From Gadus chalcogrammus (taxonomy: Eukaryota; Chordata; Actinopteri; Gadiformes; Gadidae), in assembly GCF_026213295.1 (NCBI RefSeq), contig NC_079426.1:22418535-22482534 (forward strand): 64,000 bases of DNA, written 5' to 3'. Shown here piece by piece: positions 11,535 to 23,100 of this stretch (the stretch's first letter is position 1; every line of letters begins with the position of its first letter). The notes under the pieces are model-generated. The model was not told the DNA's origin. It saw only the letters and a program-made list of their open reading frames with translations, and did no database searches. A program made the translations under genes and the position numbers.

Positions 11535-12652
11535 TAGGGGGGGGACACGTTAGTTGAAGGGGGGGGGGGGGGGGGGGGACACGTTTGTTGAGGGGGGGGA
11601 GACACATTTGTAGGGGGGGGGCACGCTCGACAACAAGAGTTGGTTTTTATTGAACGCTCGACAACGAGAGTTGGTTTTTATTGAACGAGACTTCAACACG
11701 GAACAGCTGCACGAAACGATGGTCACGTCACTCTCGGTGACGGTGTCGACAATAATGAACACACGAACAATGTTAATAGAACAACACACAACCACATAAC
11801 ATCCCGAACCCATTAACCCCACTTAGTCCTAACAACAAAACAAGTTAACAAAAGCCCCATTTGTCAACTGAGAACCCCAATTCCCAGAATCCCCCGCGGC
11901 TCCGGAACACGGCGTAGCTTATATTAATCTTTATTATCTGAATGGGAAATGCAATATTTTAGGACAGATACACCATTAAACGCGTTTCTAATGACATTTC
12001 TAGCGAGAAATGTACATTTTCCTTACATAATCTTCAGTCAGTGAATGTGTATGATCTTTATTAATCTTTATTATCTGAATGGGAAATGCAATATTTTAGG
12101 ACAGATACACCATTAAACGCGTTTCTAATGACTTTTCTAGCGAGAAATGTACATTTTCCTTACATAATCTTCAGTCAGTGAATGTGTATGATCTTTATTA
12201 ATCTTTATTATCTGAATGGGAAATGCAATATTTTAGGACCGATTCACCGTTAAACGTGTTTCTAATAACATTTCTAGCGAGAAATATACTTTTTACTTGC
12301 ATAATCTTCAGTCAGTGATTGTGTCTGATCTTTAGTTTTATAGTTATTAGGATTTGATCGGCTCGCTCGCATGTTTCAACGACGTCAGGTTGCTTTCGCT
12401 AAACTAGCAGCTCACGTGCTTCCTGCGTTTGTGTTATTACTTTATGTAACTTTTAATGATATCATCTTGTTAGAAACACGTATATCTGAGAGCCAACCCA
12501 GTCGCCAAAAGCATACGTTGACAGTGTACTTTTCGTGAACACTGGATTACGTCGCATTTCAACATAAAATAGCGTGTTATACACACACACACACGCACGC
12601 ACACGCACAGACACACACACACAAGCACACACACGCACGCACAGACACACAG

Positions 12653-12683
<31 letters not shown>

Positions 12684-13570
12684 CGCACACGGTGCATTTC
12701 GCTGCTAAAACAACAACAAAAAAATATTCCCTCAAATATTATTACTTTCAAAACGTTGGCCAAAATGGCCAATAATATCATTTTTTATTTGGGATGCTTC
12801 TAGGACATTTTGGGTGGATTTTGAACGGTATGTGGGGGGCACGTTTTTTGCAGGACCTGGCAACCCTGCGCTGTTGCCCGAGATCTGGATCCACCCCGGC
12901 GTGGTGCCGTCTCCTTTTGACCTTTTGACCCCAGACTTCTGGGGGAATAGCTGAATCAATTCATTAGTCAATCAGAAGCATGTAAATATCTTCCCGGTGG
13001 CGTAAGAGGACGAACAAGGTGTCCTTCAACATCTACGCTTCCAGGAGATTGCAACGGTGCCAAACATGAGCATATTCGAACATGTTTAATGGTAGTAATT
13101 AGCTGTCGAAATTGGAGGCCTTAATCAATACTGAGCAGCTATTGATTTGCTTCCCGATAAAGATTTGTCACAAATGACATGTTATTTAGCATCTACACAT
13201 TGAGCTGAGTCCAATGACACCAAGAACGACACTCTAGCTAATGGTAACATGTATTTTACATGGTACACCTAGGTCTAGGACATGATCTCGGTGTAGCAAG
13301 AGGCCAAGCTTGATCTCATTGGACTCAGCTTAACGTGTAGATGCTAATTAACATGTAATTTGTCAAAAATCTCCATCGGGAAGCAAATCTATAGCTGGTC
13401 ATTATTGATAAAGGCCTCCAAAATCGACAGCTAATTACTACCCCGAAACATATTCAAATATGATCATGTGTGGCACTGTTGCAATCGTCTCGAAACGTAG
13501 ATGTCAAAGGACACCTTGTTTGCTCTGTTGCACCACCGGGAAGATATTTTCATACTTCTAATGGATTGAT
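11535..13570. repeat. Left arm of giant palindrome 2
   Basis: Direct homologue of 5055-7255 with three satellite units (about 11930-12345), a shorter CA tract (12582-12690) and a pure G-run of about 20 near 11560-11580. It contains the nested palindrome at about 12965-13565. Confidence 0.85.
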
Positions 13571-14560
13571 TCATATTTTAAGGTTCTCGGAGTGAGACTT
13601 TAAGTGGCTGCAGCAGAAGTGTTGAGACGAAAGATGATATCAAGAGATTTATAGAATATTCCCATTCACATTATGATTCTTCGTCGTAACATCCGACCAA
13701 ACATCCTCTACATTCACAGAGCGAAGATTATGAAAGTCCAGGCTCAGCAAGTGCTCCATCTCGTTGCACCTGCACCCAGCGGCTCGCTTGCAAGATTTTG
13801 GCCTGAAGTTCTTCCGAGACCAACACCCTAGCCATCCAACATGCATATCTGAGAATCAGGCCTCTCTTTAATAATGACAAAAAGTTATGAGAGAAACACA
13901 CATTAACTTTTTGTTATCTCATAAGCGGCGTGGTGCCGGCTCCTTTTGACCTTTTGACCCCCGACTTCAAAAACGTGGCCACAGGCCAGCTGTGTCTACA
14001 CACCTTTAGCCACAAATGTACACCTCCATCCCACAAAAAATGGGGACTAGAAACTAACCTCTGTCTTATGTACATTTACTGTACTGTTGGAGGTCACGCC
14101 CCTTTGCCGACCTTTTCGAGATAGCTAGGGATGCTAAAATGTTTACACACATTTCCCGGGGCCCCGTGTACGACATATCCGAGATTTGGAGTTCTAGCCC
14201 TTAGAGAAAAAAAGTTTTCCCAAATGGAGTGTCATTTGGACAAAGCCCCTCAGAATGTGGTGGAAAAACTTTCTTTGTGATAGGAAGGTCCTACCGCCCT
14301 GAAATTTTAATACCTTATTCTAGGGCCTAACTGGGACCTCCGCACCGAAACTTGGCCCGGTCGGACCCCGAGGGCAGGAAGGGGGGGCCCTTCCTGCCCG
14401 AGAATTGGCCCGGTAAGACCCCGAGGGCAGGCCCCCCCTTCGTGCCCTCGGGGTCCGACCGGGCCAAGTTTCGGTGCGGAGGTCCCAGTTAGGCCCTAGA
14501 ATAAGGTATTAAAATTTCAGGGCGGTAGGACCTTCCTATCTCAAAAACTGTTTTTCCACC
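13571..14560. repeat. Central core of palindrome 2 (inverted)
   Basis: Reverse complement of the core of unit 1: for example CGGCGTGGTGCCGGCTCC at 13926 matches the reverse complement of the block near 7810, and the GC hairpin lies at the right end (about 14340-14480). The hairpin is longer here: about 14272-14555 forms a ~280-bp near-palindrome centred on the GGGCAGG...CCTGCCC blocks. No gene recognised. Confidence 0.8.
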
Positions 14561-15302
14561 TTAAAATATGAATCAATCCATTAGAAGTATGAAAATATCT
14601 TCCCGGTGGTGCAACAGAGCAAACAAGGTGTCCTTTGACATCTACCTTGAGTCCAAGGTAGTCCAATGAGATCAAGCTCGGCCTCTTGCTACACCGAGAT
14701 CATGTCCTAGACCTAGGTGTACCATGTAAAATACATGTTACCATTAGCTAGAGTGTCGTTCTTGGTGTCATTGGACTCAGCTCAACGTGTAGATGCTAAA
14801 TAACATGTCATTTGTTACAAATCTTTATCGGGAAGCAAATCAATAGCTGCTCAGTATTGATTAAGGCCTCCAATTTCGACAGCTAATTACTACCATTAAA
14901 CATGTTTGAATATGCTCATGTGTGGCACCGTTGCAATCTCCTGGAAGCGTAGATGTTGAAGGACACCTTGTTCGTCCTCTTACGCCACCGGGAAGATATT
15001 TACATGCTTCTGATTGACTAATGAATTGATTCAGCTATTCCCCCAGAAGTCTGGGGTCAAAAGGTCAAAAGGAGACGGCACCACGCCGGGGTGGAGCCAG
15101 ATCTCGGGCAACAGCGCAGGGTTGCCAGGTCCTGCAAAAAACGTGCCCCCCACATACCGTTCAAAATCCACCCAAAATGTCCTAGAAGCATCCCAAAAAA
15201 AAAAGATATTATTGGCCATTTTGGCCAACGTTTTGAAAGTAATAATATTTGAGGGAATATTTTTTTGTTGTTGTTTTAGCAGCGAAATGCACCGTGTGCG
15301 TG

Positions 15303-15360
<58 letters not shown>

Positions 15361-16385
15361 TGTGTCTGTGTGTCTGTGCGTGCGTGTGTGTGCTTGTGTG
15401 TGCTTGTGTGCGTGTGTCTGTGCATATGCGTGCGTGTGTGTGTGTGTGTATAACACGCTATTTTATGTTGAAATGCGACGTAATCCAGTGTTCACGAAAC
15501 GTACACTGTCAACGTAGGCATGATTTTGGCGACTGGGTTGGCTCTCAGATATACGTGTTTCTAACAAGATAATATCATTAAAGTTACATAAAGTAACAGT
15601 TTAATAACACAAACGCAGGAAGCACGTGAGCTGCTAGTTTAGCGAAAGCAACCTGACGTCGTTGAAACATGCGAGCGAGCCGATCAACTCCTAATAACTA
15701 TAAAACTAAAGATCAGACACAATCACTGACTGAAGATTATGCAATTAAAAAGTATATTTCTCGCTAGAAATGTTATTAGAAACACGTTTAACGGTGAATC
15801 GGTCCTAGAATATTGCATTTCCCATTCAGATAATAAAGATTAATAAAGATCATACACATTAACTGACTGAAGATTATGTAAGGAAAATGTACATTTCTCG
15901 CTAGAAATGTCATTAGAAACGCGTTTAATGGTGTATCTGTCCTAAAATATTGCATTTCCCATTCAGATAATAAAGATTAATATAAGCTACGCAGTGTTCC
16001 GGAGCCGCGGGGGATTCTGGGAATTGGGGTTCTCAGTTGACAAATGGGGCTTTTGTTAACTTGTTTTGTTGTTAGGATTAAGTGGGGTTAATGGGTTCGG
16101 GATGTTATGTGGTTGTGTTGTTCTATTAACATTGCTTGTGTGTTCATTATTGTCGACACCGTCACCGAGAGTGACGTGACCATCGTTTCGCGCAGCTGTT
16201 CCGTGTTGAAGTCTCGTTCAATAAAAACCAACTCTCGTTGTCGAGCGTTCAATAAAAACCAACTCTCGTTGTCGAGCGTGCCCCCCCCCTACAAACGTGT
16301 CTCCCCCCCCCTCAACAAACGTGTCCCCCCCCCCCCCCTTCAACTAACGTGTCCTCCCCCCCCCCCCCCCCCCTACAATCGTGTG
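14561..16385. repeat. Right arm of giant palindrome 2
   Basis: Reverse complement of 11535-13570, but the inner nested palindrome is cut short: around 14641-14670 the sequence jumps from the outer half to the TCCAATGAGATCAAG block, losing roughly 200 bp. It holds the TG tract at 15293-15450, two satellite units (about 15720-15985) and the C-run array at 16279-16470. Confidence 0.8.
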
Positions 16386-16649
16386 TCCCCCCCCCCCCCT
16401 CAACAAACGTGTCTCCCCCCCCCCCCCTCCCCGGTCAACAACAGTCTCCCCCCCCCCCCCCTAAACAATCGTGTCCACAATTTGCCGCGAAAGCCGTGAA
16501 ACCCAAACCCCGAAACCCGCCTCCACAGCGGCACACGTGGATACCGTAGGTATAACACGCTATTTTTTACGTTGAAATGCTACGTATCCAGTGTTCATGG
16601 AAACGTACACCACTGACGTTTTTTCTTGGCGACTGGGTTGATTCGGTGT

Positions 16650-17514
16650 CTAGTATTCAGAGCGCAGTTTCTCTTCTTCACCTCTCCCTTTAAATGTCAA
16701 TACACATTCGCGGCCGCAGGTTGCGCCAGAAATTGGTTCCGGGAAGAAGTAGTCCAGCGTCCTTAACAACCAGCCCGTTACCTGTGTTTAAAGAAAGTGG
16801 CTCAAAACTGGGTCAGGTCAATCAACAACAGCGGAGGAGCTATGATGCCAATTTTAAAATAATGGTCGTCAATAAGGCAGAGTCAAGTAACAACTGCCAA
16901 GCTGCCAAGAAGTTCGGGGTCAGGGAGTGTAACGTAAGAAGATGGCGAGCACCAAAACAACGTCTCAAAGATGCCAACAGTCAGCGCAAATTCTACCGTT
17001 GTCCTCAAAGTGGTCGTTTCAGTGAGGTTGACCGGAGAGTTTTTGAATACGTCAGAGAAAACGCGCTTTGGGAGGAGCAGGTGGAAGCGGAGCAGCTGGG
17101 GAGCGATGACAGCGAGAGCGAACACAGCAGGGCAGAGGACGTGTGTGAGAGATAGAGAGACATCGGAGGAGATCTTTGGCGAATTTTAGTTAAGTTTAGT
17201 TAAATATGTTGCCTTTATTTTCTCTGTTATTTAAAAATCTTCACAATGTTGCTTGATTAATGCTTGATATTAATTCTGAATCATACTGTACATATTTTGC
17301 CTTGAAAGTGCCGTGGCCTTTACTGGCATTATTATTATTGTCATTAATATAACAAGTGCTTAATTCACTGTGTTTTTAATATTGTTATTTTAAAATAAAA
17401 TGAAGTTCTTTGTTCTGCAAATCTGGTCTGCAAATCTTTTTTTCTAAATGTTTGTGTTGAGAAACGGGGGGTCGTCTTATAATCAGGGTCGTCTTATATT
17501 CGGACCAATACGGT
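16650..17514 (+). mobile_element. Internally deleted pogo/Tigger-like DNA transposon
   Basis: Contains the HTH-only ORF (16694-17155), an AT-rich 3' region and a right terminus GTCGTCTTATATTCGGACCA ending in ATACGGTA (about 17514), preceded by a second GTCGTCTTATAATCAGGGTC block. The left terminus is not at the expected place; instead the sequence joins palindrome unit 2 near 16640. A TA target, usual for the pogo group, is compatible with the terminal TA. Confidence 0.7.
16694..17155 (+). CDS. Pogo-type transposase N-terminal HTH protein (catalytic domain deleted)
   Basis: 153 codons. Residues about 45-110 match the N-terminal CENP-B/Brinker-type helix-turn-helix of pogo-like transposases, with the blocks RRSYDANFKIMVVNKA, NNCQAAKKFGVRECNVRRWR and SGRFSEVDRRVFEYV. 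In intact relatives this is followed by a second HTH and the DDE catalytic core; here the frame passes directly to an acidic C-terminal tail (GSDDSESEHSRAED) and stops at 17153-17155. The DDE core is missing but the remaining frame is open, so the product, if made, could bind the element's ends but not cut. I chose the ATG at 16694 because it is the first in the frame after a TAAA-rich leader. Expression is not evident from sequence alone. Confidence 0.7.
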   Translation: MSIHIRGRRLRQKLVPGRSSPASLTTSPLPVFKESGSKLGQVNQQQRRSYDANFKIMVVNKAESSNNCQAAKKFGVRECNVRRWRAPKQRLKDANSQRKFYRCPQSGRFSEVDRRVFEYVRENALWEEQVEAEQLGSDDSESEHSRAEDVCER

Positions 17515-18149
17515 ATTCAAACGACCTCATGACATAAACATGAGGCCTATGCATGTTACTTGCATGAATATTTTAATGATCAACTTGTTGGTCTATCCAT
17601 ACATTAGTTTATAATGTAGGCCTACACGAACAGAGAGCGGCAACTTACCTCTAGGCAGAAAAGCGCGCAGTATTATGGACTCAGACTGAAATACGTTCTC
17701 CCGCTTTCTGCTTAAACGTTTAGACCAGCCCACATTTAGGGAAAATGTAAGCCCCTCCTCGATCTGCGAGCTGCAGTCAGGGCCTTCAATTGCCGTGGCA
17801 GTGGCAGTGGCAGTTATTTATAATATTTTGACCATTAAATGCCTTCAGTAAGACCTGGATTGGGCTTTGCGAGGTTTGTTTACCGGTGTTGCTATGGTTA
17901 CCGGTCTTACGTGATCCAACGGTTTATTAGGTTTATAATATATCGCTGTCTAATCAATACTTCATTCACATTCGGAGTCAAAGCCCTACTATGTGATAGA
18001 ATTATTACTTGATGCAAATAATTCTAGCTGGCTCAGCCAAAGTTTATCAGATGGCGGCTTATTTTGGCTTATACAATTATTGGCTGGCGGCGGCTGAAAT
18101 TCCAAATGGCGCAAATGGCGGCGCCTGGCGGCGGCTTCGGGGTCTTCTC
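17515..18149. other. Intergenic, no gene recognised
   Basis: AT-rich sequence with a short GCAGTG tandem (about 17793-17812) and a GGCGGC-rich patch (about 18083-18135). Nothing assignable. Confidence 0.4.
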
Positions 18150-20950
18150 TCGTGCATTTGTCATTTGATAAAACGGTGGGAGGGCTATACTGGCAGAGAA
18201 ATCCATCTCGTTAACTGGTGAGCCAATAGGAACGTCTCTAGTCCGTTTCTCATTTGAAAAAAAGCAGGAGGGAAATAGTGTCAGGATTCTCGTATGGACT
18301 GTTGTTTTTGTCTCCCCCTACCTGTAGGAGTGTGATGATTCTGGACTTTGTTTATGTTTGTAGCCATGTGTTGGTCATGTGCCCGGAGTAACACCCATGT
18401 CCTTATTTGGGCCCTTCCTGCCTTTTGTTTGTTTCCCTCCACTTTCTCTGTTCACCTGTCTCTCATTTGGTATTAATTGGTGGAGTATTTAAACACTGCC
18501 CTTTCTGCTGACTTTGTCAGATTGTCACGGTATGTACTGTTTGCTACCTGACTGCCACGTGAGTGCGACTAGCATGAAGCTCTTTAAAGAGAAACTATAG
18601 TTTACTGTTTTTCCCGGTTTTGAACCCTGACAGTTTTGGACTAAGTCTTCTGCCTATCGGTTTTGGATCTCTTGCCTGTACCTGTCCGTCTGTATCTGCC
18701 TGCCTGCCTGCCTGTTTACGAACCCTGCCTGTACCTGAAATCTGATTTGCCCTCTGGACTGTTTGGGAATAAATCCTTTTTGATCTGCAATTGATTCCCG
18801 TCCTGAGTCGTGACAAATACTGGCAGTCAAATCCCACTCGCCAGCCTGCGAGAGGATATAAACAATGCCGCCCTTAATGCCATGCCTATATTCTTAAGCC
18901 CTAGAAGGGCCCATGGCTCCAACAAAGAGTGGCCAAGTCAGCTCTTGGACATGTCTAACATGTAAAAACTGTCAAAGAGGCTGGGGGAAGACCAAGACGC
19001 AGCAGGAACCAAAGCCAATAAGAGCGCTGTCTTAAAGGACAGGGCATCCAAAGGGGCCTGAGACAGAGGCTCGAAACGGTCCCTGGACAACCCGCCCAAC
19101 ACGGTGGGGAGATCTCAGCGTGGAGTAAGCACATGTGAAACAGGCCTAACACGTCTAGCCCCACGCAAGAATCTCTTGACCAGTGGATGGCTGAAGACCG
19201 GTCTACCATCACAGCCTGAATGGCCAGACAAAACGGCTGCCGCATAGACCTTGATAGTAGAGAAGGCTAAACCTTTTTTCTATTAAGCACGCTTCCCACC
19301 TCGCATAGAGATGGGATAGCGTGGTTCCTGTCACACCAATTAGAGAAAGCGCCCCACTTCGCCGCATAGCGGAAAGAAGTAGAAGGTGCACGAACACTCT
19401 GGATAGTGTTGATAACCGCTTCAGGCAAACCTTTGCCCTGCAGGATCAACCTCTCAGGAGCCAAACCAACAGCTGTTGCTGGTGCATTGTCCCGTTGGCC
19501 TGTGAAAGCGCATCCGATCTGAACGGTACCGGCCACTGCGCCGTCTGTGAGAGCGCCGCTAGCTCTGTGCGGTTCTCCGGAGCCACTATAATGAGGGACA
19601 ATCTCTCCTGTCTGAGCCGTTCAAGAAGAGGAAGGATCAGCTGGAGCGGGGGGAACGCATACAAGAGAGCCCGTGGCCAAGGTGTGTGTGCCAACGCATC
19701 CACCCCTTACGGAGGAAGATCCCGAGGGTTGAGAGAAAAACACCACCTGCAGTGGGTGTTCTCACTGGACGCGAACAGTTCCACCTGAGCCGTCCCGAAC
19801 CTACGCCAGATTAGTCTGACAATGTCGGGATATAACCGCCGCTCATCTCAGCGGGGACCGCCGCGGGACATAAGGTCTGCCCGAAGTTCTGGGCGCCCGT
19901 GATATGCAGGGCTCTTAGGCTGAGGAGATACTGATGAGCCCAAAGCCAGAGCTCGACCGCCTTTCGGTGGAGAGCAGAGGAGCGCACTCCCCCCTGTCTG
20001 TTTATGTACCCCGCCGCAGACTCGCTGACTGTCCGGATCAGAACGTGGCGGCCAGGTACCAGGTGAAAGAAATGCAACAGCACTTTCCTCACAGCGGTGA
20101 GTTCGAACACGTTTACGTGTGCTGTGGGGGGCGTAAGCCACTCGCCTCCGACATAGTGAGAGAGCCACGTTCCACCCCAACCCGTCAATGAGGCGTCCAT
20201 GAAGACCACTTCGTAGGACTCACTCTCCCCATGGGAACACCCATGGGGAGGCGAGGAAACCACCGCTGGAGTCTGCGCATAGTGAGCAGACCCAGGGGAA
20301 CCATGGGATGGGCGGCTGCCATCAGCCCAAACAGGCGCATGGTCGACAGTGCGGTCATGTTTCTGCAAGTGCGAAGGCGGGAGAGTGCCAACAGGAAGGC
20401 GTCTCGTCGAGTAGGCGAGAGCATCGCTGTCTGAGTTTAGGCAAAGCCCCAAGTAGACTATCTGCCGGCTGGGGAGTGGTGAGCTCTTTTCCAAGTTGAT
20501 GGCAAAACCCAGGAGAGAGAGATGGTTATCACCGTTGGGTGCCCTTCTCGCAGCTTCCTCTGAGTTCCTCAGAATAAGTAGGTTCTCGGGGTGGAAGAGA
20601 ACCCTCTTTCCATGACACCTGAGCTGTCCCATCGCCGTCTCCACACAATTTGAGGCAGGCACTGGTACTCGTACGCCACCCCCATAAAGGCAAAGCGGAG
20701 AAACTTCCTGTGCGCCTGCCGAACAGGGACATGGAAGTAAGCATCCATGAGATCCAGGGATGTGAACCAGTCACCCTCTCTCACACATCGGAGTAGCGCT
20801 CTGATAGTCATAGCATTCTGAATTTCCTCGCGGCAACAGATTTGTTAAACACAGATCCAGAATAGGTCTCTTCTCCCCTGACTTCTTGGAAACCAGGAAG
20901 TAGCGGGAGTAAAACTCTAGGTGTGGGTCATGGGGGGGAACGGTAGTGGA
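18150..20950 (-). mobile_element. DIRS retrotransposon copy, decayed and truncated
   Basis: Minus-strand copy of the same family as the element at 25.1-30.9 kb. Shared non-coding landmarks include CATTTGAAAAAA and TATATTCTTAAGCC near the 3' end. It covers the 3' non-coding region, a partial tyrosine recombinase, RNase H and RT, ending near 20,950 before the N-terminal RT and gag. Both ITRs and the 5' half are missing. It was later split by a solo LTR at 18279-18815. Confidence 0.85.
18279..18815 (+). mobile_element. Solo LTR, 537 bp
   Basis: TGTCAGGATTCTCG...GAGTCGTGACA with TG/CA ends, flanked by AATAG (18274-18278) and AATAC (18816-18820), a 5-bp target-site duplication with one mismatch. 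It carries a TATTTAAA box near 18484 and AATAAA near 18769, in the right order for a plus-strand LTR promoter and poly(A) signal. No internal region remains, consistent with LTR-LTR recombination. Superfamily is not certain (Gypsy-like or ERV-like). Confidence 0.75.
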
Positions 20951-20980
20951 GGACCATGGATAGGCTTTAAGACACACCGG
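18900..20980 (-). pseudogene. DIRS RT-RNase H-tyrosine recombinase remnant
   Basis: Reading on the minus strand from 20,980: SRYFLVSKKSGEKRPILDLC (RT start), WFTSLDLMDAYFHVPVRQ, then about 20,660-19,811 an open frame covering the end of RT and RNase H (FMDASLTGWGG, HVLIRT, AAGYINRQGG). The RT active-site motif that reads YLDD in the sister copy at 28.2 kb is HPEN here, so it is dead. The recombinase part (about 19,536-18,955) has lost the block around FLQNLLEKG and stops before the HxxR...Y catalytic region. Several frameshifts separate the pieces. Confidence 0.8.
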
Positions 20981-22079
20981 CATGCCCAGTCACGCCTACA
21001 TCCAAACTTTTAAAACACCTACGTAGACTTGCAATCAGTGATTGTTTGATCTCAACTGTGACAGGTACTGTGTGAGGTTGTGAATTAAATAAACGTGTGT
21101 GGGTTACAGCATTGTTATCCGCTTACCTGTGTTTTGGGTTTCCGTTTTGGGAGACTGTCGGCGGGCAGCCTCCATGGAGGCTGTCGTTGGCAAGTCTGAT
21201 TGTTCGACACCTTTTCGATAGCAATATTGTGCTTATTCCACGCCCTGGCTGAAATTAACGCTGTTAGAGTATTCAGTGTATTGTACGTGAAACCCACGAC
21301 TCACGCACTCTGCGACGCCCTGCCAAACAGTAGGCTGTGCTTCGGCGAGCTCAAGGCAGGTGAACATTGTTCCAGCTTGCCACCAATCCCGGATTGCTCA
21401 GAACTGGGTCGTAGCAATTCCTTGTTTTCTGTGAAACGCTGCTTTTCACACCACATGAGTGAGCTATAGCTGCCGGGTTCCCAGCAAAATGGCAACAACT
21501 TTGTACGCCATTGTCCAACGTGATCCAACGGGAGGTCAGTACGCAGATACTGACCCGCAGTGTCAGCCTCATCCCTTCCAGCGTATAGCGTGTGTCGTCC
21601 CGTTTCCGTGCTGCAGGGATATGCCCCGCCCATAGCTTACCAGTAAGCATGCAGAGGCACCACATAACTTGTGTTCGGGGTGGGCCAGGAAGTCCATGCA
21701 ATCACATTGGCACATCTGTTACTGTGTTCGCCGTATTGCCACGCAGTGGCAGCTGTGTGGCCAAGTTGATTCCCCCCAGTAATATGGAGGGCACTTAAGG
21801 ACATCACAGTGTTGGTTTTAACATTGCCATGCCCCTCGAGGATGGCCACGAACAATGTGTGTTATGTTTAGGCCACCAGCATGCAACGTGGGCCAGGGAT
21901 ACGCCCCAGTCATGTATGAATTGTTTCATCATGCCGATGCATATGCCGTTTTTCCCCATAGAAACAGGAAGGGTTGCCTATTTTGGGAGGGCAAGCAAGA
22001 ACGATGGGGAGAGTTTCCAGGGGGCCTGGGGAGTACTGAAGGGCTCCGCAAGCCTCCCTGTTCTCACTCAGTGTTCCTA
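20951..22079. other. Mixed repeat region, possible antisense RNase H scrap
   Basis: No intact gene. The minus strand at about 21,637-21,855 encodes LSALHITGGNQLGHTAA, similar to the conserved RNase H end motif LRALHIAGAQNFGADL of the DIRS copy at 27.4 kb, so it may be another DIRS fragment. The plus strand from about 21,890 may be leader of the DIRS copy that follows. Boundaries unresolved. Confidence 0.3.
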
Positions 22080-22165
22080 GGGACCGAGTCTCTCTCGGCG
22101 TTGGTCCCTCTCCTCCTCCCAGTCTTTTCTCTGACAGGGAGTTTGATGGTTCTGAGTAGGAGGAC

Positions 22166-23100
22166 TTGGATGAGGAGACAGTATTCTCTTCAGAGAGTGG
22201 GGAGTTACCCTGTGAACAGCCTCCCTCAGCCAACCCTTCCAGGCGAGAGCTGGCTCAGCTGTTTGGGGAGATTGTTGTCAGGGCAACCAAGGCCCTGAAC
22301 ATTGTTCTACCCGAAAAGCCGACAGCTGCTTCCTCCAGGTTTGAGGCTGAAGCAGAGGAAAGTCTCAGGTCAGCAGAGATCCCTCTCCTACCAGACTTCA
22401 GGGACCTGTTATGTTGCCAGTTTACTTCACCATCATCCTACCATTGATGGTAGGATGACAAGGCAGACCAAAGCATTCTCCAACATGGCAACCAAAGAGC
22501 AGGTCTGCTGTGGGGCACTTCCAGCTGTGGACCAAGACCTGGTGCCACTCTTTCGCTTCCCAGTTCCTTGTTTTGGGGTCCAGCCTGTCAGAACAAAGAC
22601 AGTAAGGCAATGGAGTCTGTTGGGTAAGCTGCACAGGTCCACGGCGATGCAAGCCCGTCTGGCTAATACTGCGGCCATCCTGACTCTGTAGACCCACCAC
22701 CTCTCTGGTCTCATGCAGAACCAGCCGGTGGATGCCTCTCTGGCAAGGGAGTTCCAGTCAGCCACGATGTGCCTGGCTTCGGTGTCCAAGGAGCAGGCAG
22801 TGGCATCAGGCCGCTCTTTGGCTCAGCTCTGGGTGGTGAGACGACATCTGTGGCTGTCCCAGTCAAAGCTACAGCCAGCAGATAGAGACTGCCTCCTCAG
22901 GTTGCCAGTGGAGCCCACAGCCATGTTTGGACCACAGGCCTCCTCCCTTCTGCAACAGGCACGGGATCACCGTCCCTGTGCAGAGGAGGTGTCAGTGTCC
23001 CTCGGCAATCAAGGGATTGCCGAGGGACCTGCACCTCGCCTGCACCTAGGGCGGCGTCTCGATCAGCAGCTCAGGCCTGGGGCCCAGGAGACCTCAGACA
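22166..23100 (+). pseudogene. DIRS gag-like remnant
   Basis: Frames at 22,166-22,440 (acidic, RRELAQLFGEIVVRATKALN, LLPDFRDL) and 22,713 onward (GRSLAQLWVVRRHLWLSQSK, TAMFGPQASSLLQQARDH) resemble the gag segment of fish DIRS elements, where a similar LFGP motif precedes a low-complexity linker (compare 29.4-29.7 kb on the minus strand). Stops and a frameshift near 22,440-22,700 break it. Confidence 0.6.

Larger units (their letters stand above)
10793..17514. repeat. Tandem unit 2 of the palindrome cluster
   Basis: Second copy of the composite described for unit 1, with left arm about 11535-13570, core 13571-14560, right arm 14561-16385, and the shared outer block TATAACACGCTATTTTTTACG ... 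CTTGGCGACTGGGTTGA ending near 16640. After that, unit 2 has about 0.87 kb of pogo-like sequence that unit 1 has lost. The core is reversed relative to unit 1. Confidence 0.8.
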
